Positions 1-8,992 of a DNA stretch of 64,000 nt are shown piece after piece (position 1 is the stretch's first letter; every line of letters starts with the position of its first letter). The position numbers were made by a program, and so were the translations under genes. The stretch is from Rubritalea tangerina (GTDB lineage Bacteria > Verrucomicrobiota > Verrucomicrobiia > Verrucomicrobiales > Akkermansiaceae): positions 62,001 to 126,000 of the forward strand of contig NZ_JBHUJB010000031.1 of the NCBI RefSeq assembly GCF_042683245.1, read 5' to 3'. Below the pieces are notes generated by a model, which was not told where the DNA came from, ran no database searches, and was given only the letters and a program-made list of their open reading frames with translations.

Positions 1-270
1 GCAATTGGTTGGTCATCTGCTGGTAAGATGGGCTTCAAGGGTTCCCGTAAGTCTACCGCATATGCTGCTCAGGTTGTTTCCCAAGATGCATGCCGCCAGG
101 CAATGTCTCACGGTCTCAAGACTGTAGAAGTTCGCGTTAAAGGCCCTGGTGCTGGTCGTGAATCAGCAGTTCGTGCTGCTCAAGGCCTTGGTCTTGAAAT
201 CACAGCAATTAAAGATGTGACACCAGTCCCACACAACGGCTGCCGTCCTAAGAAAGCACGTCGCGTCTAA
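1..270 (+). CDS. rpsK: 30S ribosomal protein S11, C-terminal part (5' end outside window)
   Basis: S11 sits on the platform of the small ribosomal subunit and binds 16S rRNA near the mRNA exit. The frame is open from base 1, and the first residues (AIGWSSAGKMGFKGSRKST) are the conserved middle of S11. The C-terminus carries the family's DVTPVPHNGCRPKKARRV ending. About 40 N-terminal residues lie upstream of the window, so the ATG at 28 is internal. It is followed after 28 bases by rpsD, as in standard ribosomal operons. Codon use is strongly biased to CGT, GGT and CTT, unlike most other genes in the window, as expected for a very highly expressed gene. Confidence 0.97.
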   Translation, partial: AIGWSSAGKMGFKGSRKSTAYAAQVVSQDACRQAMSHGLKTVEVRVKGPGAGRESAVRAAQGLGLEITAIKDVTPVPHNGCRPKKARRV

Positions 271-298
271 TTTAACCTAACTTTAACTATTTTTTATT

Positions 299-910
299 AT
301 GGCACGTTATATTGGCCCTAAAGATAAGATCAGCCGCCGATTCGGTGTAGCTCTCTTCGGACCTTCCAAGGCACTTGAGCGTCGTAACTTCCCACCAGGT
401 CAGCACGGTCTTCGTGCAGGTCGTCGTAAGAAGTCTGACTACTCAGTAGCTCTTGGTGAGAAGCAAAAGCTTCGTTTCCAATTTGGAGTTCTCGAGAAGC
501 AATTCCGCGCGTACTACGCAGAGGCAGTACGTCAGCGTGGAATTACAGGTGACACACTTGTACGTCTTCTTGAGACACGTCTCGACAACGTATGCTACCG
601 TCTTGGTTTCGGTAACACACGTTCTGCAGCACGTCAGTTTGTGAACCACGGTCACGTTACAGTGAACGGTGTGAAGACAGACATCGCATCCTACCAGTGT
701 AAGCCAGGTGATGTGATTGCAGTAGCAGAGAAGGCATCTTCTCAGCAACTCGGTCTCCGCGCACTTGACCTCACGCAGGCAGTACCTCTTAAAGATTGGA
801 TCACACTCGATCGTGAGAAGATGGTTGGTACCATCGCTCGCCTTCCTGAGCCAGATGATTTCGATCACGGAGTCAACGTTCAGCTCGTTGTTGAACTTTA
901 CTCTCGTTAA
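299..910 (+). CDS. rpsD: 30S ribosomal protein S4
   Basis: S4 is a primary 16S rRNA binder that nucleates assembly of the 30S body and, in many bacteria, represses its own operon. The 203-aa product has the usual length. The N-terminal region carries the family pattern (MARYIGPKDKISRRFG, then PPGQHG), and the S4 RNA-binding domain lies around residues 92-150 (LETRLDNVCYRLGF, then ARQFVNHGHVTVNG). Codon bias matches rpsK. A strong terminator follows at once, so rpoA and rplQ, which often come next in bacteria, are not part of this transcript here. Confidence 0.98.
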   Translation: MARYIGPKDKISRRFGVALFGPSKALERRNFPPGQHGLRAGRRKKSDYSVALGEKQKLRFQFGVLEKQFRAYYAEAVRQRGITGDTLVRLLETRLDNVCYRLGFGNTRSAARQFVNHGHVTVNGVKTDIASYQCKPGDVIAVAEKASSQQLGLRALDLTQAVPLKDWITLDREKMVGTIARLPEPDDFDHGVNVQLVVELYSR

Positions 911-936
911 TCTCTCAGAGAGAAGACGATTTACAG

Positions 937-970
937 AAAACGCAAGGTCGCGAGGCCTTGCGTTTTTTTA
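937..970 (+). terminator. Rho-independent terminator after rpsD
   Basis: Inverted repeat AACGCAAGGTC / GGCCTTGCGTT closed by a GCGA (GNRA) tetraloop, with one G-U pair, followed by a run of T. It ends the ribosomal protein transcript. Confidence 0.93.
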
Positions 971-980
971 TTTTTGAAAC

Positions 981-1523
981 GTGGTAGGCATGTTTGCTTG
1001 GGGTGTGGTGAATAGCTTAGAAGCGAGAATTAAGTGGCGGTCATTACGGTGGTGGAAGGCGATCAAGTGGCCCTCGGCGCACGAGGTGGATTTTGGTGGG
1101 TTTACTGTTTCCTTTGGCTTCAAGGATTGTGAGGTGTGGGTTCACGGGGGGGAAGATGGCGGGAGGTGTATTGCTAGCTTGCCTAAGCAAGATAAGGTGC
1201 AGCGTCTGAGTGATCTCAAGGGTGAGTTGATTTGTGGATCCTATCGTGTGGTTATTGAAGCCCCATTGGTCAGTGAAGACGGAGAGGTTCACGCGATAAT
1301 ACGCGATGTGGACGGAGGGGAAGAAGTGGGAGCTGCGGCCCTTGAAGGTGACTTAGAGTCAGGTGTGCGATATGGTGAGCAATTCGTGATCTGGCATCGG
1401 ACTGAGAGCCGTGATGCCTACTTGGAGGTGGCGTTTGTTGAGGAGGTATCTGATTTGGCTATCTTGGTGACGAGCTTGTTGGTTTTTGCGCGATTTTCCG
1501 CTGGTGGCGGTGATGTGGGGTAG
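981..1523 (+). CDS. Hypothetical protein of 180 aa
   Basis: I do not recognise this protein. It begins at GTG 981, or at ATG 990 if the first three residues are not used, only about 10 bases after the rpsD terminator. No clear ribosome binding site decides between them. The sequence is mixed alpha/beta with many acidic residues. There is no signal peptide; a hydrophobic stretch near residues 157-172 (LAILVTSLLVFARF) could be a C-terminal membrane segment or a buried helix. No catalytic motif is visible. The reading frame is long, and the next gene (hisC) follows about 80 bases later in the same direction, which supports a real gene. The function is unknown. Confidence 0.6.
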   Translation: MVGMFAWGVVNSLEARIKWRSLRWWKAIKWPSAHEVDFGGFTVSFGFKDCEVWVHGGEDGGRCIASLPKQDKVQRLSDLKGELICGSYRVVIEAPLVSEDGEVHAIIRDVDGGEEVGAAALEGDLESGVRYGEQFVIWHRTESRDAYLEVAFVEEVSDLAILVTSLLVFARFSAGGGDVG

Positions 1524-1601
1524 TGGGGAGGCCTAGTGAGAAGCTGAAAAATCTGAGTGATTCGGGCTTGCTCGAACGAGGATGGCGGCTAGGTTCAGCG
1601 C

Positions 1602-2699
1602 ATGAGTATTCAGCAATTTGCTAACCAATTTGTCTGTGATTTGGTCGCCTATGAGCCAGGTAAGCCGATTACGGAGACTGCACGTGAGTTGGGGTTAGAC
1701 CCTGAGAGCATCGTGAAGGTGGCTTCTAACGAAAACCCCTTGGGGCCGGCACCAATGGCTTTAGATGCTATTCGCAACGCGGCAGGTGAGATGCATATCT
1801 ATCCTGACGGTGGGGGCTATAAGTTGCGCACGGCCTTAGCTGAGAAATACGATTTAGGTATCGAGAATGTGGTATTGGGCAATGGATCAAACGAGATCAT
1901 TGAGTTGTTGTGCCATTGTTTTTTGAATCCGGAAGCTGAGTTGATTGCAGCGGAGCATGCATTTGTGGTGTATAAGTTGATGGCAACTCTGTTTGGGGCT
2001 GGGTACGTGGAAGTAGCGGATCCGAACTTCGTGCATGATTTGGATGCGATGGCGGATGCAATTACCGAGAAGACACGTTTGGTATTTATAGCGAATCCTA
2101 ACAACCCAACAGGAACTATTGTAGGAGAGGAAGAGATCGCTCGTTTTATGGAGCGTGTTCCTGAGCATGTGGTGGTTGTCTTTGACGAAGCGTACTTTGA
2201 GTTTTTATCAGATGCTCCAGACACATTGAAATATGTGCGTGAGGGGCGCAATGTAGTGGTCTTGAGGACCTTCTCGAAGGCATATGGCTTGGCTGGGCTG
2301 CGGATTGGCTATGGTTTAGCGGCGCCGCAAGTCGCAGGCATTTTGCAGAAAGCGCGTCAGCCATTCAACACAAATGAAGTAGCACAGAGGGCTGCATTGG
2401 CCTCACTTGAAGACACAGCACATGTGGAAAATACGGTAACTAATAATGCAGAAGGGTTAGCATTCTATGAAGCGGCATTCCAAGAGCGCGGCATGAACTA
2501 CGTACCTTCGGTGGCTAATTTTATTCTGGTAGAGGTGGGGGATGGCGACAAAGTGTTTGATGCCATGCTTCAACAGGGAGTGATTGTCCGTGCAATGCGC
2601 GGGTATAAATTACCAGGATGGGTACGTATCTCGATTGGGACAAAAGCGGAAAACGCACGTTGTCTTGAGGTATTAGATCAAGTACTAGCTCCAGTTTAA
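1602..2699 (+). CDS. hisC: Histidinol-phosphate aminotransferase
   Basis: A pyridoxal-phosphate class I/II aminotransferase that converts imidazole acetol-phosphate and glutamate to histidinol phosphate in histidine synthesis; some members also act on aromatic amino acids. Visible features are SNENPLGP near the N-terminus, YPDGGGYKLR, the substrate/PLP region NPNNPTG, the DEAYFEF strand and the PLP lysine K226 in TFSKAYGLAGLRIGYG. The 365-aa length is normal for HisC. No other his gene is nearby, so it is not in a histidine operon here. The TAA stop is followed directly by the mnmE ATG, which suggests co-translation. Confidence 0.93.
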   Translation: MSIQQFANQFVCDLVAYEPGKPITETARELGLDPESIVKVASNENPLGPAPMALDAIRNAAGEMHIYPDGGGYKLRTALAEKYDLGIENVVLGNGSNEIIELLCHCFLNPEAELIAAEHAFVVYKLMATLFGAGYVEVADPNFVHDLDAMADAITEKTRLVFIANPNNPTGTIVGEEEIARFMERVPEHVVVVFDEAYFEFLSDAPDTLKYVREGRNVVVLRTFSKAYGLAGLRIGYGLAAPQVAGILQKARQPFNTNEVAQRAALASLEDTAHVENTVTNNAEGLAFYEAAFQERGMNYVPSVANFILVEVGDGDKVFDAMLQQGVIVRAMRGYKLPGWVRISIGTKAENARCLEVLDQVLAPV

Positions 2700-4049
2700 A
2701 TGAAGGTTGGGGACACAGTTGCTGCGATAGCAAGTGCGCCTGGAGTAGGTGCTGTTTCGTTGATACGAGTGAGTGGGCCTGATGCTGTTAGTATGGCAGC
2801 AAAGGCCTTGCGCTGTAAGGGCGGGCTCGAAGCTCAACCCGAGCGTTATGCCGTTCTTGGCAAGGTGCTCAATGGTGATGGAGATGTTATCGATGAAGTG
2901 TTAGCAACTGTGTTTAGAGGACCTCGTAGTTTTACGGGCGAGGATGTGGTAGAGCTGGCGTGTCACGGTGGTGTTTTGGTGACTCGCCGGGTGCTTGAGC
3001 GTCTATTGGAGTGTGGAGCACGTTCTGCGGACCCTGGCGAGTTTAGCCAGAGGGCATTTGAGAATGGGAAGTTAGATCTGACACAGGCGGAAGCCATTAT
3101 GGATTTAATTTCAGCTCAGACAGACATGGCGATGCGGGCAGCTCATGAGCAGCTGCAGGGTAGGCTGGGTGACCAGTCTGAGGCTCTTCGAGAGAGCTTA
3201 TTGGGTGTAGTAGCCCACGTGGAGGCATACATTGATTTTCCGGAGGAAGATATCGACCCAGATACGGGGGCTGCGATGTTGAAGCGAATTGCTGAGGTGC
3301 AGGAAGGTATTGGTAAGATGCTCTCGACAGCAGAGCAGGGGAGGATTTTACGTGAAGGTGTGCGCACTGTGATTTGTGGCGAGCCCAATGTGGGGAAATC
3401 ATCATTGCTCAATGCTTTGTTAGGGTATGAGCGTGCGATAGTCTCTGATGTTGAGGGGACCACTCGTGATACAGTGGAAGAGGTCATCAACGTGAAAGGA
3501 ATACCGGTACGGTTGATTGATACTGCTGGAGTGCGTGATTCTTCTGATCGAATCGAACAGCAAGGCATTGTACGTTCAGAGAAGCAGATTGAAATGGCTG
3601 ACCTGATTTTGGAGGTCGTGGATGGCAGTAAGGCTGGAGAGCGCTTGCTAGGTGAAGATCAAATTCGAGGTAGGCACCACCTGTTAGTGGTAAACAAGAC
3701 AGATCTGGGGCAGGATGATGTTTGGGCTGGATCTGGAGGAGTAAGGATTTCTTGTAGGCAAGATCACGGTTTGGATGCACTGGCAGATGCGATTTCAGAG
3801 GAATTACTATTGAGTGAATCTAGTTGGGGGGGGCATGCGATGGCTATCAATGCTCGGCACCAGGATTGTTTGAAGAAAGCTTCTAAGTCGTTAGATGTGG
3901 CTAGGGAGTCACTTGAATTGCAAGCGGGGGTTGAGTTTGCAGCGATCGACTTGAGGGAAGCGCTAGATGCGATTGGTGAGATTGCTGGGCGCGTGGACAC
4001 TGAGGAGATTCTCGGGGAGATTTTTGGGAGTTTTTGTATTGGTAAGTAG
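2700..4049 (+). CDS. mnmE: tRNA modification GTPase MnmE
   Basis: MnmE works with MnmG to install (carboxymethyl)aminomethyl groups on U34 of certain tRNAs. The N-terminal tetrahydrofolate-binding domain opens with DTVAAIASAPGVGAVSLIRV. The G domain has G1 GEPNVGKSS (about residues 227-235), G2 TTRDT, G3 DTAGV and G4 NKTD. The essential C-terminal CIGK tetrapeptide closes the protein. The 449-aa length is typical. The gene starts on the base after the hisC stop and ends three bases from the stop of the converging fbp gene, leaving no room for a terminator between them. An 8-base G run lies inside the gene at 3826-3833. Confidence 0.96.
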   Translation: MKVGDTVAAIASAPGVGAVSLIRVSGPDAVSMAAKALRCKGGLEAQPERYAVLGKVLNGDGDVIDEVLATVFRGPRSFTGEDVVELACHGGVLVTRRVLERLLECGARSADPGEFSQRAFENGKLDLTQAEAIMDLISAQTDMAMRAAHEQLQGRLGDQSEALRESLLGVVAHVEAYIDFPEEDIDPDTGAAMLKRIAEVQEGIGKMLSTAEQGRILREGVRTVICGEPNVGKSSLLNALLGYERAIVSDVEGTTRDTVEEVINVKGIPVRLIDTAGVRDSSDRIEQQGIVRSEKQIEMADLILEVVDGSKAGERLLGEDQIRGRHHLLVVNKTDLGQDDVWAGSGGVRISCRQDHGLDALADAISEELLLSESSWGGHAMAINARHQDCLKKASKSLDVARESLELQAGVEFAAIDLREALDAIGEIAGRVDTEEILGEIFGSFCIGK

Positions 4050-4052
4050 GTT

Positions 4053-5975
4053 TTAATCTTCGTTGAGGAGACCATCTTGGTAGGCGGTGACGAGGCCTTC
4101 TAGAGCTTTAATTTGTTGTTGGATGGCTTTCCCTTGTTCGGTGTGTTTTACGAGTCTTGGGCTATTGTAGGATCTAATTTTGCGCATGGTTGGGATGATA
4201 TCTTCGCCCGTTCTGACGACGGAGACTGGGTCTTTGAATCCATGGTGTTGGGCGAGGTAGTCACCGGTATGTGAGAGAATGAGTGTGAAGCCCTTGTCTC
4301 CGTATGCTTCTGAAAATGCGCCATCGATGGTGACTGCATTTCCACCGCGTTTGATAGGGTCTTCGCCATTTTCGACTTTTACTGGGACGTGTCCGTTGAC
4401 GATGAGTCCACCCTCTTCGACCTGCATATCTTGGCATACTTTTTCACAGAATGCGGGGTTGTGAATCCGATCAAACCATGGGTTTCTGGATTCTTTTCGT
4501 GCGGCCTTATTGTCGATGAAATACGACTCGAAGGTCGCCATTTTGTCTTTTCCGAAGAGTGGCGAGCGAGGGCCAGCCCAGAGGTAGTAGAACCAATCTT
4601 TGTCATTTTGGTCAGCTGAGGACCCTTTACGGAAAGCGCGCTTGATGACTTTATTGAATGCGGCGAATTGGTCGGGGCCTGAGTGTTCAATACCATCGAT
4701 GTTGATGGGGAGGTAATCACCTGAGGGGGAGAGTGCCAGGCAGGCGTGGAAGATGACTGCTTTATCGCGGACTTCCGCCATGCTGCCACGTTCTACGACC
4801 CACTTCATGTGTTCCCAGAGTCGGGACGAACTAACAAATGAAGTAACGAGGCGATCTAGGCATTGTTGTTCTTCGGGGGTGAGACGGTTCGGGTCAGATG
4901 GATCAATCGTTGGGAAGTGAGTATCGCGCAGGGGGTAGGTGTGGGAATCGAGGGTGATTGTGTGGTCTTGGAAATTGATATGTTTGAGAATATTGCGTGA
5001 ATCCATGTCCCATTCTGGGTGGCGATCTACGATTTGGCCTTCGAGTTTGAATTGGATGATGGCGATGGCTTTTTGCATCCTAGCGATGGTGAGTTCGTCT
5101 CTTTCGCCACCGCGTTTAGGTTTGAAGTAGGTTGCTGGATCATCCTGATAGATTGTGTTAGCAAGTTGTTCGAGTGGTTTTGTGATAATGCCATAGCCTT
5201 CTTCGAGCTGGAACATTCTGCGGTACCTGAGCGAGACTCTGAGGACGATTGCGATCAGGGCTTCTTGGCCTAGGCAGGCACCCATCCAACTGACATCATG
5301 GTTGCCCCAGACGATTGAGACATTTGGTTGTTTAATGAGATAGTCGATAACCCAGTCGATACGAGCTCCGCGATCACCCAGGTCACCAGCCACGATGAGT
5401 TCTTCGACAGTGATATTTCTGATAAACCTAGAAGCAGCACGGAGGGCTTGGTAATCCATATTACGCTTTACGAGTTCCTTTACGGTGACTTCGAGAAATG
5501 CGCTATGATGGCCGCCTGCTGGGTAGTTGAGTAGGGTTTCGAAGAGTTCTCTGAATAGTTTGGGGGTGTAGTGCTTGATGTCTTTACGGCGTTTTGTCCG
5601 TATTTCTGAGCGGATGATTGCGAATTGTTTGGTGAGGCTTTCGAGTACCCAATGGAAGCGAGCATCTTGGTTCTCACCGAGTTCTTCGGCCTTCATTTGG
5701 AGGAGTTCAGTGGGGTAGTAGAGGAGGTGAAGAAATTCGTTGAATGGCTTTGAGTTGGTATCGCCATTGAAGAGGTCGGCGACGACAGGTCTGAGGCGGC
5801 CAGAAGCATTATTAATGACATGGCGCAGTTTTCTGGCTTCACCGTGGACGTCTGAGATGACATGGGTGACACCTTTTGGGAGTTCGAGTTGAGCCTTGAG
5901 AGAGGCTATTTCGTAGACTGCTGACTCGGAGGAGGGAAAAGATTTTGAGAGGATTTGATGAATGAGCTTCTCCAT
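4053..5975 (-). CDS. fbp: Fructose-1,6-bisphosphatase class III (Firmicutes type)
   Basis: Dephosphorylates fructose-1,6-bisphosphate in gluconeogenesis. The 640-aa length and sequence match the large class III enzyme, not the 330-aa class I enzyme. Metallophosphoesterase motifs are visible: ISDVHGE (about residues 40-46), AGDLGDRG, and WGNHDVSWMG. A later region holds VNGHVPVK and the GGNAVTIDGAFSEAYG segment typical of the family. This class was first described in Bacillus and also occurs in Bacteroidetes. The gene converges on mnmE. The upstream acyltransferase ends 74 bases away on the same strand. Confidence 0.93.
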   Translation of the reverse strand: MEKLIHQILSKSFPSSESAVYEIASLKAQLELPKGVTHVISDVHGEARKLRHVINNASGRLRPVVADLFNGDTNSKPFNEFLHLLYYPTELLQMKAEELGENQDARFHWVLESLTKQFAIIRSEIRTKRRKDIKHYTPKLFRELFETLLNYPAGGHHSAFLEVTVKELVKRNMDYQALRAASRFIRNITVEELIVAGDLGDRGARIDWVIDYLIKQPNVSIVWGNHDVSWMGACLGQEALIAIVLRVSLRYRRMFQLEEGYGIITKPLEQLANTIYQDDPATYFKPKRGGERDELTIARMQKAIAIIQFKLEGQIVDRHPEWDMDSRNILKHINFQDHTITLDSHTYPLRDTHFPTIDPSDPNRLTPEEQQCLDRLVTSFVSSSRLWEHMKWVVERGSMAEVRDKAVIFHACLALSPSGDYLPINIDGIEHSGPDQFAAFNKVIKRAFRKGSSADQNDKDWFYYLWAGPRSPLFGKDKMATFESYFIDNKAARKESRNPWFDRIHNPAFCEKVCQDMQVEEGGLIVNGHVPVKVENGEDPIKRGGNAVTIDGAFSEAYGDKGFTLILSHTGDYLAQHHGFKDPVSVVRTGEDIIPTMRKIRSYNSPRLVKHTEQGKAIQQQIKALEGLVTAYQDGLLNED

Positions 5976-6049
5976 ATGGGAGTGATAAGGCCATTTGTGA
6001 AGTCATGTAAGGGGAATGTGTGTTCTAAAAATGGGAATGTGTTTTTTGA

Positions 6050-7150
6050 TTATTTTCCGTTGAGGAGTTTGCCGAGCGGTTTCTTTCTAACAACGAAATG
6101 ATATGCCAGCAGGAGTGGTGCGAGAGTGGCGAGAATGACAATGGGGAATTTAAGAAAGCAGGTGATTTGCCAATTTTGGATGAGCAATTGGATTGCGAAG
6201 ACGAGAGGAAGGTGAGCGAGGTAGAGCCAATATGAGGCATCGGATAGGTAGCGCATCACTTTTGAGGGGTGTGAGCAATATATCTGAAAGAACCCGATGC
6301 AGGCGAAGACCATGGACCAGGTGAAAAGGACTTGTAGAATGTCTGATAGAATTTGTAGGTTTGGAGCATTATAGTAGCTCCACCACTCGGTCCACATTCC
6401 CAGTGGGAAGAGGAAGAGTAGAGCTGTTACGGTGAGTAATTTCCATCTTAGGCCGACAGGTGTCTTGGGGTGGAGAAAAAGAAGGCACCCGAAAAAGAAG
6501 AAGGTGGCGTAGTAGAGCAGGACTGGGAGTTTGGGTATCAGTCCGAGTGATGATTCAGGGCCAAATGTTGGGTAGCTTCTGGTAAGGAATGATTGGATGA
6601 CGAGGGTGATGGGTACTATGTAGAAGAGGTTGCTTGGGTAGGTTAAGAAGCGCTTGGGAAAGTTAGGTTTGGGGCAAATGGTAATGAGGCTGAAAGCGAG
6701 CACGAAGAAGCAGAGAAAGTAGAGGAACCAGAGGTGATGGAAATTGAAGTCGGCAAGGATATTTCCGGAGTGGAAGCTGGCGAAGAGTTCAGCGGTTCCT
6801 TGTTTTTGGTATGCTTGTGTTAGGATGTAATTGATGAGCGGGCTGGTTAGGGGGGCGAAGATAAGGAGTGGGATGAGGATGCGCTTGAGGCGGTGTAAGA
6901 GGAGTTCCTTTAATCCACGCTTTTGATAGAGCATACAGGTGAAGTATCCGCTTATGAGGAAGAAGAGTTGCATGCGAAATCCATGAACTCCGTAGAAAAG
7001 CCAGGCGAAGCATTGGTTATGAGAGGGGTCAACGACAGCCCAGTTGAAGCCTGCGTAGGCGATGGCCGCGTGTAGGACGATACCAAGCAGCATGGCGCAG
7101 GCGCGCAAGGCATCGAGATCGTGGCGGCGGGTGTCGAGGGTGTGAGGCAT
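6050..7150 (-). CDS. Membrane acyltransferase, family 3 (OpgC-like)
   Basis: A multi-pass inner membrane protein of the acyltransferase 3 superfamily, which transfers acyl groups to periplasmic glucans, lipopolysaccharide or other envelope carbohydrates. The N-terminus carries the family signature RRHDLDALRACAMLLGIVLHA, with the conserved Arg and catalytic-type His. It is followed by GFRMQLFFLISGYF and about ten hydrophobic segments across 366 aa. The acceptor cannot be read from sequence, and no glucan synthase (OpgG/OpgH) is adjacent. It starts 6 bases after the ruvC stop, so the two are probably cotranscribed. Confidence 0.85.
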   Translation of the reverse strand: MPHTLDTRRHDLDALRACAMLLGIVLHAAIAYAGFNWAVVDPSHNQCFAWLFYGVHGFRMQLFFLISGYFTCMLYQKRGLKELLLHRLKRILIPLLIFAPLTSPLINYILTQAYQKQGTAELFASFHSGNILADFNFHHLWFLYFLCFFVLAFSLITICPKPNFPKRFLTYPSNLFYIVPITLVIQSFLTRSYPTFGPESSLGLIPKLPVLLYYATFFFFGCLLFLHPKTPVGLRWKLLTVTALLFLFPLGMWTEWWSYYNAPNLQILSDILQVLFTWSMVFACIGFFQIYCSHPSKVMRYLSDASYWLYLAHLPLVFAIQLLIQNWQITCFLKFPIVILATLAPLLLAYHFVVRKKPLGKLLNGK

Positions 7151-7156
7151 TGGGGG

Positions 7157-7660
7157 TCAGACGCGCTTTTGGTCAAGGACTGAAGCTTTGATAGGGTCTG
7201 AGGATGAGAGGTGGGCGATGGCGATAGCGATGGCGTCGGCAGCATCGTGCGGAGGAGTTTCGCTTAATCCTAACAAGGCTCTTACCATGAAAGCTACTTG
7301 AGCTTTATCGGCATTGCCATTTCCCACGACAGCTTTTTTGATTTTTTTAGGGGCGTATTCGAAGACTTCGAGGCCTGAGTCTGCTGCGGCGATGAGAGCT
7401 GCGGCTCTGGCGGCGCCCATGCTGATGGCGGTACGGACGGACTGGACATAGATGATGCCTTCAACGGCTACGACATCGGGTTGGTACTGGGTAATGAGAT
7501 TATGTAGGCCAGTTCTGACGGCAGAGAGCGCGCCTGATTGGGGGATTTTGGCAGGGATACTGATGACACCGTAATCGATGGCGCATTGTTTATGTTGGTC
7601 GCCTTCAATGATGGCGTAGCCGGTATTACGGACAGCGGGGTCGATGGCGAGGACTTTCAT
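7157..7660 (-). CDS. ruvC: Crossover junction endodeoxyribonuclease RuvC
   Basis: Resolves Holliday junctions together with RuvAB. I chose the ATG at 7660, giving MKVLAIDPAVRNTGY, because the family starts directly with the first acidic strand; the frame extends upstream to 7687 but without family match. Catalytic acids are visible: the Asp in AIDPAVRNTG, the Glu in VAVEGI, and the Asp pair in PPHDAADAIAIAIAH. The K/GNGNADK segment typical of the family is present. The usual DPG at the first motif is DPA here. ruvA and ruvB are not adjacent. Confidence 0.93.
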   Translation of the reverse strand: MKVLAIDPAVRNTGYAIIEGDQHKQCAIDYGVISIPAKIPQSGALSAVRTGLHNLITQYQPDVVAVEGIIYVQSVRTAISMGAARAAALIAAADSGLEVFEYAPKKIKKAVVGNGNADKAQVAFMVRALLGLSETPPHDAADAIAIAIAHLSSSDPIKASVLDQKRV

Positions 7661-7732
7661 AAAAAATGCTAGATTGAGCGCGGCCAATCTAGCAGTGAGA
7701 AGGTGAGAGTGTGAAGTAAGAATCTCTGGAGT

Positions 7733-8992
7733 CTATCGACGACCGCGTCGACGCGGTGCAGGTGGACGCTTTTTACGCACTGGCTTAGCCGGCTTTTCGT
7801 CAAGAAGAGCGGTGTATTTGTAGTCGAAGTTTTCGAGCTTCTTGCGTTCGATTTTTTTACCGATAAAGTTTTCTACGGCGTCTGCGAAGTCGAGTTCATC
7901 GGCGGTAAGGATAGTGAAGGCATCACCTTCTGATTCGGCGCGGCCAGTACGTCCGATGCGGTGGACGTAATCTTCTGAGTTTTCGGGGACGCGGTAGTTG
8001 ATGACGTGTGAGACTGAGGAGATATCGATACCACGTGCGGCAACGTCGGTGGCAACCATGATGTCGTAGGTGCCGTCTTTGAAGCCGGCGAGGGCCTTCA
8101 TGCGGTCTTTTTGGCCGATATCGGAGTGCATGGCGATGACTTTAGCGTCGGTCTTATCGTTGAGTAGGAGGCAGACGGAATCGGCTTCTTTACGGGTACG
8201 GGTGAAGACCATGACGGACTGTGTGTCGGTGCGATTGATGAGTTCAACGAGGAGGTCATCACGCTGGTCCATGGAGACGGGATAGAAGGCGTGCTGGATG
8301 GTGGAAGCAACTTCGCGGCGAGCAATTTCGATTTGGGCTGGGTTATCGAGGCAGAAATCAGCGAAGCCCTGAATCGCAGGGGGCATAGTGGCGGAGAAGA
8401 AGAGGGTCTGGCGGTCGGGGAGGTCGAGCCACTTAAATTTTTCTTCGCGTTCTTCGCGTGGTTTATTGAGTTCCGCTTTCCACGGGCAGAGGTTGACGAT
8501 TTTACGAACGATGGGGAGGAAGCCCATATCGAGCATGCGGTCGACTTCATCAAGGATGAGGATTTTGACATTCGCGAAGCGCATCGTACCACGGTAGAAG
8601 TGGTCGACGAGGCGGCCGGGAGTGGCGACGACGACATCGGCATTTTTAAGTTGATCGGTTTGAGCGCCGTAGCCGACACCACCGAAGAGGAGAGCAACTT
8701 TGCAGCCGGTATGTTTACCGTAGGTTTCGAATTGTTCTGCGACTTGGTGAGCGAGTTCGCGGGTTGGTTCGAGGACGAGGATTTGTGGTTTACCTAGAGC
8801 GGTGATTTTAGAGAGTGAGGGGAGGGCGAAGGCGGCGGTCTTTCCAGTACCGGTCTGTGATGCGCCAACCACATCGCGGCCCTCGAGCACGAGCGGGATG
8901 GCTTGAGCCTGGATCGGGGTGGGGTTTTCGTAGCCGGCTTCGCTAACGGCTTGAACGATAGGCTCTGAGAGTCCGAGATCTTTGAAAGACAT
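7733..8992 (-). CDS. DEAD-box ATP-dependent RNA helicase (RhlE-like)
   Basis: Unwinds RNA duplexes in ribosome assembly or RNA decay. Motifs in order are the Q motif (F..LGLSEP ... GYENPTPIQAQAIP), motif I ASQTGTGKT, PTRELAHQ, TPGRLVDH, motif II DEVD, motif III SAT, then ATDVAARGIDI and HRIGRTGR in the second RecA domain. Motif II reads DEVD rather than DEAD, a conservative change. The 419-aa protein ends in a basic tail (KKRPPAPRRRGRR), as in RhlE-type helicases, which likely binds RNA. It is the first gene of a four-gene minus-strand run. Assignment to a specific helicase (RhlE, SrmB, CsdA) is not certain. Confidence 0.94.
   Translation of the reverse strand: MSFKDLGLSEPIVQAVSEAGYENPTPIQAQAIPLVLEGRDVVGASQTGTGKTAAFALPSLSKITALGKPQILVLEPTRELAHQVAEQFETYGKHTGCKVALLFGGVGYGAQTDQLKNADVVVATPGRLVDHFYRGTMRFANVKILILDEVDRMLDMGFLPIVRKIVNLCPWKAELNKPREEREEKFKWLDLPDRQTLFFSATMPPAIQGFADFCLDNPAQIEIARREVASTIQHAFYPVSMDQRDDLLVELINRTDTQSVMVFTRTRKEADSVCLLLNDKTDAKVIAMHSDIGQKDRMKALAGFKDGTYDIMVATDVAARGIDISSVSHVINYRVPENSEDYVHRIGRTGRAESEGDAFTILTADELDFADAVENFIGKKIERKKLENFDYKYTALLDEKPAKPVRKKRPPAPRRRGRR

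Noticed and set aside
443..868. Minus-strand frame of 141 aa inside rpsD
   Set aside because: Full overlap with a certain ribosomal gene; composition mirrors the rpsD codons, and no signal or motif is present.
3143..3568. Minus-strand frame of 141 aa inside mnmE
   Set aside because: Shadow of the G domain coding region; Ser/Pro/Thr-rich without family features.
8098..8697. Minus-strand frame of 199 aa inside the DEAD-box gene
   Set aside because: Same strand, other frame of a certain gene; low-complexity Ser/Pro/Thr composition.
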